From NCBI RefSeq assembly GCF_000482465.1, contig NZ_KI519426.1, forward strand, positions 62,001-126,000: DNA of 64,000 bases, read 5' to 3'. The translations under genes and the position numbers were made by a program. The notes beneath the pieces are model-generated. The model did no database searches. It saw only the letters and a program-made list of their open reading frames with translations, and was not told the DNA's origin. This stretch comes from Runella limosa DSM 17973 (GTDB lineage Bacteria > Bacteroidota > Bacteroidia > Cytophagales > Spirosomataceae). Shown piece by piece: positions 56,894 to 64,000 of the stretch. The stretch's first letter is position 1. Each line of letters starts with the position of its first letter.

Positions 56894-58831
56894 ATGGCTT
56901 TTATGATCAAAAATGGACTTTTGTGGGTGGTATTTGTGCTGATGACGGCGTCGTTGTGGGCACAGAAGCCCACTATTGAACGTCCCGACACCCGAAAACC
57001 CCAGAAAGTCAAAGATACATCGCGCGTTTCTTCCCCCATCGACAGCCTGTTTAAAGCGAAATTAGATGCCCCTACAGCCAAAGATACAGCCTTTGGAAAA
57101 ACGGCTAAAAAGGTGATTCCCAAGACGTTCTATAATGTATTGTTTCGAGATATTGATCGGCACATTGACTCGGGACAAGTGGCCCAAATGGAACAAAATC
57201 CGCACTTGCCGTTTGCGGGCCGTTGGATTCGCGAAATTTATATCCATAGTTTAGATGTTTTTGGTTACAGTGTGCATGATACCTTACAAGTGCCAGGAAA
57301 TTGGACTGAACGCACAGGAAATAAATTGCACCGAAGTACCCGCGAACGAACCATTTTAAGAAATTATCTTTTTTTTGAGGAAGGCGACGTGATTGACCCC
57401 GAAAAAATGCGCGACAATGAACGTTATTTGCGTCAACAGGGGATTTTCCACGACGCACGCATTGTCATTGTACCCTTTCGTAATGCCAAAGATGCCGTCG
57501 ATGTCCACGTTTATACCCAAGATTTGTGGTCGTTGCTGCCCGATGGGTCGGCCTCAAATTTTGACAATTTTACGATTGGCATAGAACAACGGAATTTTCG
57601 CGGCTTGGGGCAGTCGTTCAAAAATACGGTTTCTTACAATGGCCGCGACGAACGACAGCGTTTGGAATATGCAGGGCGCTATTTTATCCCTTCTTTTGGC
57701 AAAACGTTCGTAGCGGGGGAGGGGATACTCAACGTGCAACGCGACCAAAAACAACTTTCTTTTAAAGCCTATCGTCCTTTCCTAACCCCCCAAATGAAAT
57801 ATGCGGGAGCGATAGAATTAGGATACTACAATCGTCGGTTGTTTGAATTTACCCTCGATTCCCTGACTGGGCGCTCCGTTAGGAATTATTTCTGGTCGCA
57901 GTATGTATTGTTTGATGCGTGGATGGGGCGCTCTTTTCGTATATTTTTTGGAGATGATAAACTGCGTGAACGGGCTCGGTTTGTGGTGGCTTTGCGGCAT
58001 ACACGCCAATCTTTTTATAATCGTGACCGCAGCGTGACCGATAGCACCAATCAGCTCTTCCAAAATACCCGCCCAACTTTGTTGAGCATTGGGTACTCCA
58101 ACCGCCGATACCAGCGCGATTTGCTCATTTATGGTTTTGGCCGAACGGAAGACGTGCCCGTGGGAGATTTGGTGTCGTTTGTTTATGGCAGCGACCCCGC
58201 CGAATTGGGCGACCGAAAGTACATCGGGTTAAAATATTCGAGGGCGCGTTACATTAAAATCGGGTACTTATACAACCTCACCAACCTTGGTACTTATATA
58301 AAAGAAGGGGCTACTGAGCAAGGGGTTTTTAGCACCGAAAACAATTACTTTACCCCTTTGCATCGCTTTGGAGGGGAGTGGTACGCGCGGCATTTTATCA
58401 ACTTAAAATTCGCTTGGGGGTTCAATCGGTTTGCGAATGAATATTTTAACATAAGTGGCAACGAAGGTATTAAGGGCATTTCCAGCGACGAGCTGCGCGG
58501 TACCCGAAAATTGGTCATTGGTGCGGAGACGGTTTTTTTTAGTCCACTCAATTTTTTGGGTTTTCGGGTAGCGCCTTTTACTTTTGCCGATTTGGGATGG
58601 ACTGCCTTTAGTGGACAATATCTGTTCCGAAACAAACCTTTTGCTGGTTATGGACTCGGATTTAGGTTCCGAAACGAAAACTTGACGTTTACCACTTTTC
58701 AGGTTCGGTTGAGTATTTATTCGGGAATCCCAGACATTGGGCAGCCATTTCGGGCCAATTTTGATGGTGTTCCGCCGTTAAGATTTAGAGATTTTGACAT
58801 CTCAGCACCAGAAATCGTTCAGTTTAAGTAA
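56894..58831 (+). CDS. BamA/TamA-family outer membrane protein with POTRA-like domain
   Basis: About 645 residues from ATG 56894 (MAFMIKNGLLW); ATG 56903 (MIKNGLL) is also possible. A signal peptide ends at SLWAQ. A POTRA-like region (about 130-215) has RTILRNYLFFEEGDVIDPEK, NERYLRQQGIFHDARIVIVP and VDVHVYTQDLWSLLPDGSAS. A 16-strand-type barrel follows, ending in aromatic strands (FQVRLSIYSGIP). It probably inserts or moves protein or lipid through the outer membrane; the single POTRA and length differ from BamA itself. Divergent from nuoL, 178 bases between starts. Confidence 0.82.
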   Translation: MAFMIKNGLLWVVFVLMTASLWAQKPTIERPDTRKPQKVKDTSRVSSPIDSLFKAKLDAPTAKDTAFGKTAKKVIPKTFYNVLFRDIDRHIDSGQVAQMEQNPHLPFAGRWIREIYIHSLDVFGYSVHDTLQVPGNWTERTGNKLHRSTRERTILRNYLFFEEGDVIDPEKMRDNERYLRQQGIFHDARIVIVPFRNAKDAVDVHVYTQDLWSLLPDGSASNFDNFTIGIEQRNFRGLGQSFKNTVSYNGRDERQRLEYAGRYFIPSFGKTFVAGEGILNVQRDQKQLSFKAYRPFLTPQMKYAGAIELGYYNRRLFEFTLDSLTGRSVRNYFWSQYVLFDAWMGRSFRIFFGDDKLRERARFVVALRHTRQSFYNRDRSVTDSTNQLFQNTRPTLLSIGYSNRRYQRDLLIYGFGRTEDVPVGDLVSFVYGSDPAELGDRKYIGLKYSRARYIKIGYLYNLTNLGTYIKEGATEQGVFSTENNYFTPLHRFGGEWYARHFINLKFAWGFNRFANEYFNISGNEGIKGISSDELRGTRKLVIGAETVFFSPLNFLGFRVAPFTFADLGWTAFSGQYLFRNKPFAGYGLGFRFRNENLTFTTFQVRLSIYSGIPDIGQPFRANFDGVPPLRFRDFDISAPEIVQFK

Positions 58832-58923
58832 GTAGTTGAAATTTTCACAAAAACATAAGTTTCTTATAATCAATGAGTTGAGTTTTTTGTTTTAAATTTT
58901 TCTAAAAAAATAAATTAAATGTA

Positions 58924-58955
58924 TTGACATATAATGTAAATACATCATATATTTG
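58924..58955 (+). promoter_or_regulatory. MarR-gene promoter with embedded operator
   Basis: TTG at 58924-58926 and TATATTTG at 58948-58955 fit the Bacteroidota -33/-7 pattern (TAnnTTTG). Between them lies ATGTA-AA-TACAT (58934-58945), a dyad well placed to be the binding site of the MarR protein encoded just downstream, i.e. autorepression. Confidence 0.58.
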
Positions 58956-58980
58956 CAACGTCAAATATGACACACGTACC

Positions 58981-59472
58981 ATGTCTATCGAAACTGACAT
59001 CAAACAAACAAAGTTTAAAAACCCGTATCAGCGAGTCGCGATTAACTTGCTTTATACAACAAACTGGTTATCAAATAGTCAGGCTTGTCTATTGAAGCCT
59101 TATGATTTGACACCTCAGCAGTACAACGTATTACGCATATTGCGAGGTCAACATCCGAAGCCAGTACGAGTGAATGACATCATTGAGCGGATGCTTGACA
59201 AAATGTCGAACGCTTCTCGCTTGGTCGATAAGCTACTGGCAAAAGGGTACGTTCGCCGTACGGAATGCCCAAGTGACCGCCGAGCAGTAGATGTGGTAGT
59301 TACTGACGAAGGACTAACGATTTTGTTGGAGCTGGACAACATGCAGGAAGAATGGGAAAGCCAGCTCAAGCGGTTGACCGAAGAAGAAGCAAGCACACTA
59401 AGCGATTTGCTTGATCGTCTTCGGGGGTCATCCGCTGCTGAAGAAGGCCAGTGCCCATCTGTCGAAGAATAG
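58981..59472 (+). CDS. MarR-family transcriptional regulator
   Basis: 163 residues from ATG 58981 (MSIETDIKQTKF). Winged helix: helices (YQRVAINLLYTTNWLSNSQA), recognition region (VRVNDIIERMLDKMSNASRL) and wing (VRRTECPSDRRAVDVVVTDE), the latter matching the MarR consensus DRR. Members repress by binding a dyad and release on ligand or oxidation. It lies 150 bases upstream of a YceI-family gene on the same strand. In Bacteroidota, MarR-YceI pairs are frequent, so YceI is the likely target. Confidence 0.92.
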   Translation: MSIETDIKQTKFKNPYQRVAINLLYTTNWLSNSQACLLKPYDLTPQQYNVLRILRGQHPKPVRVNDIIERMLDKMSNASRLVDKLLAKGYVRRTECPSDRRAVDVVVTDEGLTILLELDNMQEEWESQLKRLTEEEASTLSDLLDRLRGSSAAEEGQCPSVEE

Positions 59473-59622
59473 GTTGATGCGAACTAATTTTGCGCGTTTG
59501 ACTGTTGTAAAGTCAAAACCTATTAATTCGATAAACCTAGTTTGTAATTTAGTACATCTTTAACGTTTAAAACTTTCAAAATTCACAATAAACACTAATT
59601 TTTTTAACTACAATTAAGTACA

Positions 59623-60237
59623 ATGAAAACAATGAAAATGATTGCAAGTGTATTGGTAGCTGGTTTGTTGGCCGTTAGCGGTGCTTCTGCTACTGAAAAA
59701 AATAGCTCGAAAAAAGCAGTTGCTTACAAAGTAGATGCGTCGAAAAGTGTGGTAAAATGGCACGCTAAAAAAGTAACTGGTGAGCACTACGGAACAGTAG
59801 CATTGGCTGACGGTTCTTTGTTGGTTGACGGCGCTAAAGTAACTGGTGGTTCTTTTGAAATTGATTTGACAACCATCAAATGTGATGACTTGACTGATGC
59901 AGGTTACAACGCAAAATTGGTTGGTCACTTAAAGTCAGATGATTTCTTCTCGGTAGAAAAGCATCCAAAAGCGAAATTTGTCATCAAGAAAGTGGACGGA
60001 GCAGGTGCAAACATCAACATCACTGGCGATTTGACAATCAAAGGAATTACTCAAAGCGTAACTTTCCCAGCTACAGTGAAAGCAGATGCGAAAGGGGTAA
60101 GCGCTACGGCGAAAATCACACTTGACCGTACAAAGTGGGATATTCGTTATGGCTCAAAAACATTCTTTGCTAACATCGGTGACAAAGCGATTTATGATGA
60201 TTTCGCTATCGACTTGACATTGGCTGCTGCAAAGTAA
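59623..60237 (+). CDS. YceI-family periplasmic protein (polyisoprenoid-binding lipocalin)
   Basis: 204 residues. A signal peptide (MIASVLVAGLLAVSGASA) is followed by the YceI lipocalin-like barrel: AYKVDASKSVVKWHAKKVTG, FEIDLTTIKCDDLTDAG, VGHLKSDDFFSVEKHPKAKF, INITGDLTIKGITQSVTFPA and RTKWDIRYGSK. YceI binds polyisoprenoids and is induced by base or osmotic stress in E. coli. A terminator follows. The MarR gene upstream is the likely regulator. Confidence 0.93.
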   Translation: MKTMKMIASVLVAGLLAVSGASATEKNSSKKAVAYKVDASKSVVKWHAKKVTGEHYGTVALADGSLLVDGAKVTGGSFEIDLTTIKCDDLTDAGYNAKLVGHLKSDDFFSVEKHPKAKFVIKKVDGAGANINITGDLTIKGITQSVTFPATVKADAKGVSATAKITLDRTKWDIRYGSKTFFANIGDKAIYDDFAIDLTLAAAK

Positions 60238-60265
60238 CTTGACCTATTTTGAGAAAATCAAAAAG

Positions 60266-60300
60266 CCTCTCCTGAGTTTTGGGAGAGGTTTTTATTTTTT
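60266..60300 (+). terminator. Terminator of the yceI-like gene
   Basis: CCTCTCC and GGAGAGG arms with a 9-base loop are followed by TTTTTATTTTTT. It lies 28 bases after the stop codon. Confidence 0.82.
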
Positions 60301-60368
60301 CAGGGGAATGTAATTTTTGAACCTACCCAACGTTTTTTCAATAATGCGATTCCTGACTGCGACCACTT

Positions 60369-61508
60369 ATGAAACGCCTAATCTGCCTATTAACAGCTCT
60401 TTCAAGTTATTCGTTTGCCCAAACCCCTGCGGCAACCCAAAAAACTGACAACTCCGAGGACGATGCCTTCGTTTGTCATTATTTTGGATTCAAACAACTC
60501 CAATCCCCCAAAGACATTTGTAACTACCTGAGCTTTCGCTCCAACCAACATGCCGAAGCGGTCGTGGACCGAATCTTAAAGCAAGTGGGCTTGTTGCGAA
60601 ACTTTATCGTGGTCGAGTGTCCCAACACCGAAAACTGCTTTGCAACGGTGGTGGATGGGCAACGCTACATCGTTTATGACGGTGCGTTTATGAAGCGGGT
60701 TGAAAACGTAACCCACACCGACTGGTCGGCCATCAGTATTGTAGCCCACGAAATTGGGCATCATTTGCAAGGCCACACCATTGACGGGAAAGGGGCACGT
60801 CCGCAAAAAGAGTTAGAAGCCGACCGTTTTTCAGGTTTTGTAATGCAGCGCCTTGGGGCTTCCTTAGAAGAGTCGCTGGTGGCCATCAAAACCTTGGGCG
60901 ACGACAAAGCCACCTATTCTCATCCTGCCAAAACATACCGCATTGACGCCATTCGGCAAGGCTGGATGGATGCCGCAGGGCTAACGACGGCCACCACACC
61001 GTCGAAATCAGAAGCACCTCTAACGGCCAAAAATCAAAGTAAAATTCCAGTAACTGTCGCCTCCACAAGCACGGGTTCGTTTCCTGCTTCCGACGATGAC
61101 GAAGAGGAAGAAGAAGACGAAAAGGTAGGGTGTACTGCGGGAAATTGTGAAAATGGTTACGGCATTTACATACACGAAAGCGGCGAGCGATACGAAGGAG
61201 ATTTTCGGATGGGACGTCGTCATGGCATTGGCGTTCAATATTATCCCGACGGAAAAATGAAGTACAAAGGTGATTTCCAAGCCGATCAACGTGCGGGCTA
61301 CGGCGCTTATTATTTTCCCAATGGCGATAAGTACGTCGGAATTTTCCAAAATAATTTGCCCAATGGAAAAGGTACTTATTATTACGTGGATGGTGATCGA
61401 TTTGTGGGTATCTTTGCCAACGGAAAACGCAACGGACAAGGCGCATTTTATCACCGTAATGGACGCAAAGAGGTTGGGGTCTATACCAACGACGAGCGGG
61501 TAAAGTAA
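60369..61508 (+). CDS. Exported zinc metallopeptidase with C-terminal MORN repeats
   Basis: 379 residues. Signal peptide (ALSSYSFAQ) then a metallopeptidase-type domain (about 35-205) with the zinc motif IVAHEIGHHLQGH and a downstream third-ligand candidate ELEADRFSGFV (ExxxD), like M48-type or neutral zinc proteases. An acidic linker (DDDEEEEEDEK) leads to five MORN repeats (about 265-375: YEGDFRMGRRHGIGVQYYPD, YKGDFQADQRAGYGAYYFPN, YVGIFQNNLPNGKGTYYYVD and more). MORN modules bind membrane or partner proteins. The fusion is unusual. It precedes the DUF72 gene by 9 bases. Confidence 0.82.
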   Translation: MKRLICLLTALSSYSFAQTPAATQKTDNSEDDAFVCHYFGFKQLQSPKDICNYLSFRSNQHAEAVVDRILKQVGLLRNFIVVECPNTENCFATVVDGQRYIVYDGAFMKRVENVTHTDWSAISIVAHEIGHHLQGHTIDGKGARPQKELEADRFSGFVMQRLGASLEESLVAIKTLGDDKATYSHPAKTYRIDAIRQGWMDAAGLTTATTPSKSEAPLTAKNQSKIPVTVASTSTGSFPASDDDEEEEEDEKVGCTAGNCENGYGIYIHESGERYEGDFRMGRRHGIGVQYYPDGKMKYKGDFQADQRAGYGAYYFPNGDKYVGIFQNNLPNGKGTYYYVDGDRFVGIFANGKRNGQGAFYHRNGRKEVGVYTNDERVK

Positions 61509-61517
61509 AAATTTTAG

Positions 61518-62423
61518 ATGGATTTTGGCAAACTAACCGACATTTCAGGGGTCGATTTTACCTTACCAAACGACCCTGCTTTCAATAAAACAGTACTCAC
61601 AGCAACCGCTCAGGGAGCAAAGCAAGTGTATGTCGGGCCACCCATTTGGGCTAATAAAGAATGGGTGGGGAAAATTTATCCCACTACGGCCAAAGAAAAA
61701 GATTTCCTTTACCACTACAGTCGTCAGTTTAATACGATTGAATTAAACGTAACCCATTACCAAATTCCGTCGGAGTCCACCATTCAGCGGTGGAAAGAGT
61801 CGGTGCCTGCCCATTTTAAGTTTTGCCCCAAATGGCCCCAAGAAATAAGCCACGACCGCCAATTGCGCGGTTGTGAACCTTTAAGCGACGCATTTACTAA
61901 GTCGGTGTTGGGCTTAGAAGCTAACCTTGGCACGACTTTTCTTCAATTAGGGCCGTATTTTGACGCGCGCCAATCCAAGGTTTTATCGACTTTTTTAAAA
62001 CAACTTCCCCCTCAATTTCCCATAGCGGTTGAATTTCGTCACCCCGACTGGTTTGCGCAACCAATGATTTGGCAGGAAACCTTGCAGATGCTGCACGAGT
62101 TGGGCGTGGGCACGGTCATGTCGGATGTGGCAGGCCGCCGTGATGTGGTTCACATGGGACTTTCAAATTCAACGGTTACGCTCCGTTTTGTAGGCAACGA
62201 ACTTCATCCTACCGACTACAGCAGGGTGGACGAATGGGTACAACGTTTAAAAAGTTGGTTTGAAACGGGGCTATCAACTGCCTATATTTTTGTTCACTGT
62301 GGCGAAAATCTGAATGCGCCAGAGCTATCTAGTTATTGGATTGAACAAATAAATAAACACTGCCACTTTTCGCTCTTAGCTCCTCGTATTCAGCCTAAAG
62401 TAATCCAAGGCTCGTTGTTCTAA
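61518..62423 (+). CDS. DUF72 (YecE-like) protein
   Basis: 301 residues forming a TIM-barrel-like DUF72 domain: VYVGPPIWANKEWVGKIYPT, the FNTIELNVTHYQIPSESTIQ motif, FKFCPKWPQEISHDRQL, FLQLGPYFDARQ, PIAVEFRHPDWF and TAYIFVHCGENLNAP. The usual family motif is NxVExNxTFY; here it is NTIELNVTHY. No enzymatic activity is established. It is probably cotranscribed with the metallopeptidase gene. Confidence 0.88.
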   Translation: MDFGKLTDISGVDFTLPNDPAFNKTVLTATAQGAKQVYVGPPIWANKEWVGKIYPTTAKEKDFLYHYSRQFNTIELNVTHYQIPSESTIQRWKESVPAHFKFCPKWPQEISHDRQLRGCEPLSDAFTKSVLGLEANLGTTFLQLGPYFDARQSKVLSTFLKQLPPQFPIAVEFRHPDWFAQPMIWQETLQMLHELGVGTVMSDVAGRRDVVHMGLSNSTVTLRFVGNELHPTDYSRVDEWVQRLKSWFETGLSTAYIFVHCGENLNAPELSSYWIEQINKHCHFSLLAPRIQPKVIQGSLF

Positions 62424-62541
62424 TTGCTTCTCTTTTGTTACAAGGCATAAAAAAAAGTGCCATTCACGCAACCATATCGGTGGGAGACTCGTAAATAGGT
62501 TCAAAAGGAGTTTTTAACCAACAATCCATCTTTCTTTTAAC

Positions 62542-63060
62542 ATGAAAAATCAAACCATGAAACGAGGACAATTTTTGCGCAATTTAGGGCTTAGTAGCAG
62601 TGCGTTAATGGCATTTTATTGCATGGGAACTACTATGACGGCTTGCTCAAGCGGGACTGTTGACCCAAATACCTCTGGAACGGGCTCAAACACGGGGGGG
62701 ACAAATACAGGTACGACAGGCTTGACTGGCAATGCAGATTTGAGCAAAGGAGCGATTAGTTTTACCCTTGATTTAACTGCAAGTACGTATTCGACCTTGA
62801 AAACAGAGGGGAAATTTGTGATTGTTGGTAGTGTAATTGTGGCCAATGCCAAAGGTACTATCGTTGCCCTTGCAAAAACGTGTACCCACGAAGGTACTAC
62901 CATTGACTACCGCCCTGCACAAAATGATTTTTATTGCAGTAACCACGGCTCAGAATTTAGTACAGCTGGTGCAGTTGAAGTAGGCCCCGCCACCAAAGCC
63001 CTGACAGTATATAAAGCCCAACTAAGTGCCAACGGAAATACACTCACGGTAAGTGCCTAA
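62542..63060 (+). CDS. Rieske [2Fe-2S] lipoprotein-like protein
   Basis: 172 residues. A lipobox-like signal (LSSSALMAFYCMGTTMTACS) is followed by a Gly/Thr-rich linker (SGTGSNTGGTNTGTTG) and a Rieske domain with CTHEG (CxH) and FYCSNHGSEFS (CxxH), binding a 2Fe-2S cluster through two Cys and two His. It acts as an electron carrier in the periplasm. No cytochrome b gene is adjacent, so it is not a bc complex subunit. It lies 57 bases before the DUF5777 gene on the same strand. Confidence 0.9.
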   Translation: MKNQTMKRGQFLRNLGLSSSALMAFYCMGTTMTACSSGTVDPNTSGTGSNTGGTNTGTTGLTGNADLSKGAISFTLDLTASTYSTLKTEGKFVIVGSVIVANAKGTIVALAKTCTHEGTTIDYRPAQNDFYCSNHGSEFSTAGAVEVGPATKALTVYKAQLSANGNTLTVSA

Positions 63061-63116
63061 TTGCCGAAGTTCCTCAATTAATAAAAAGCTTGTTACACAT
63101 TTGATTTTCCCAAAAT

Positions 63117-64000
63117 ATGAAAGTAGTTGCTAAAATAGCCCTGTTGTGGCTAGTGATAGGTATGGTCAAGGCAAATGCCCAGGATGACTTGACAAAATTG
63201 CTGGAGCAAGAAACTCCAAAAACAACCGACTATACCTCTGCGACCTTCAAAGGGACACGGATTATCAATGGGCATTCGGTTGAAACGGTGAAGAAAAACC
63301 ACCTTGATTTTTTGATTCACCACCGTTTCGACCGCCTCAATTCTGGTGCCTATAATTTGTTTGGGCTTGATTATTCTACTGTCCGTTTGGGGTTTGAATA
63401 CGGCCTGACCGACAACATAATGGTTGGAGTTGGGCGTAGCAGTGTCCAAAAAACCTACGATTTTTTTGGGAAAGCCAAGTTGTTGCGGCAGGCAAGTGGA
63501 ACAAAAAATATCCCCGTGTCCATCACAGGTTTGGTGAGCGCAGTCATCGAAACCCAAGATAAGACGCTTTCTACCCAAGACAAAACTTCGTACTGTACGC
63601 AATTGTTGATTGCGCGGAAATTTAACGATAAGTTATCGCTGCAATTGAACCCGACGTTATTGTACCGCAATCGAGTGGCTACGGCCGCGCAAGAACGCGC
63701 GTTGTTTGCCCTTGGTTTTGGAGGACGAATGAAAGTCAGCAAGCGCGTCTCGTTGAATGCCGAATACTACTGGGCTTTCCGTGATCAAGATATTATCAAT
63801 GACCTTGGCGATAAGTACAATAACTCGTTGGCGATTGGCTTTGACATCGAAACGGGCGGGCACGTTTTCCAACTTCACTTCACCAATTCATCAGGCATGG
63901 TCGAGAAACAATTTATTGGAGATACGGCAGGGAGTTGGGGCAAAGGCGATATTCGCTACGGATTCAACGTCTCGCGCACGTTTAGCTTTGACAAAAGAGC
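63117..64000 (+). CDS. DUF5777-like beta-barrel protein (3' end outside window)
   Basis: 294 residues are visible from ATG 63117 (MKVVAKIALLWLVIG, signal ending ANAQ). The pattern is of alternating strands in an outer membrane barrel: THRIINGHSVETVKKNHLDF-like leader, FLIHHRFDRLNSGAYNLFGL, VRLGFEYGLTDNIMVGVGRS, LQLNPTLLYRNR, VSLNAEYYWAFRD. DUF5777 proteins commonly lie next to YceI- and Rieske-type genes in Bacteroidota, as here. The function is unknown. The frame is still open at the window edge. Confidence 0.78.
   Translation, partial: MKVVAKIALLWLVIGMVKANAQDDLTKLLEQETPKTTDYTSATFKGTRIINGHSVETVKKNHLDFLIHHRFDRLNSGAYNLFGLDYSTVRLGFEYGLTDNIMVGVGRSSVQKTYDFFGKAKLLRQASGTKNIPVSITGLVSAVIETQDKTLSTQDKTSYCTQLLIARKFNDKLSLQLNPTLLYRNRVATAAQERALFALGFGGRMKVSKRVSLNAEYYWAFRDQDIINDLGDKYNNSLAIGFDIETGGHVFQLHFTNSSGMVEKQFIGDTAGSWGKGDIRYGFNVSRTFSFDKR

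Overview
The window looks like a chromosomal segment of a Bacteroidota bacterium, most likely Cytophagales (Runella/Dyadobacter/Spirosoma-like). The basis is a GldJ-type gliding/T9SS lipoprotein, two TonB-dependent receptors with N-terminal carboxypeptidase-regulatory domains, Bacteroidota -7 boxes (TAnnTTTG), many exported beta-barrels and numerous AT-centred palindromes. No phage, transposase, tRNA, rRNA or CRISPR array was seen. The assignment is by protein family and motif recognition only.

Layout. (1) 1-11248, minus strand: a ten-gene block read from a TonB receptor through a TauE/SafE-type exporter, a fatty-acid-hydroxylase-family membrane protein, a cysteine-less redoxin, a family 2A encapsulin shell, its cysteine desulfurase cargo, serine O-acetyltransferase, a phytanoyl-CoA-dioxygenase-like enzyme, an SDR and a carboxymuconolactone-decarboxylase-like protein. 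It reads as a sulfur acquisition/cysteine synthesis/sulfur compartment operon. (2) 11482-15517: gldJ and two exported proteins of unknown role. (3) 15626-31182: a signalling and envelope-stress region. The run rpoN, NtrC-type activator, PAS kinase, receiver and receiver-PAS kinase lies on the minus strand, divergent from a CHASE3 kinase plus receiver. It is surrounded by small stress-type proteins (Lmo0937-like, TspO-like, YtxH, YqjE-like, LEA-like helix protein, DUF2383). (4) 31366-38927: ECF sigma factor, TonB-type receptor, a mosaic hairpin array, serine hydrolases and an AraC regulator. (5) 39066-47312: antiporter, outer-membrane barrels, OmpA/glycine-zipper protein, transglutaminase, coiled-coil lipoprotein, GH13 branching-type enzyme and AI-2E family transporter. 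(6) 47485-51428: a sugar divergon (isomerase, two DUF1080 proteins) with a degenerate-NUDIX regulator and two matching palindromic operators. (7) 51477-64000: ruvC, a flippase-like membrane protein, an unlinked nuoL-nuoM pair, a BamA-like barrel, MarR, YceI, a MORN-repeat metallopeptidase, DUF72, Rieske and DUF5777 proteins.

The most notable observation is regulatory. About ten intergenic regions in parts 3 and 5 carry the same promoter-like element, GG-N7-TTTTTA (typically TTGGAAC-N4-TTTTTA), which resembles a -24/-12 sigma-54 element. Almost all of them also carry a nearby partial dyad, TTGGGGAAAATATTCCAC. The genes downstream are small stress and envelope proteins, and rpoN plus an NtrC-type activator sit in the middle. 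This suggests a sigma-54-linked stress regulon. The second notable system is the encapsulin sulfur operon with its TonB receptor, exporter and cysteine-less redoxin.
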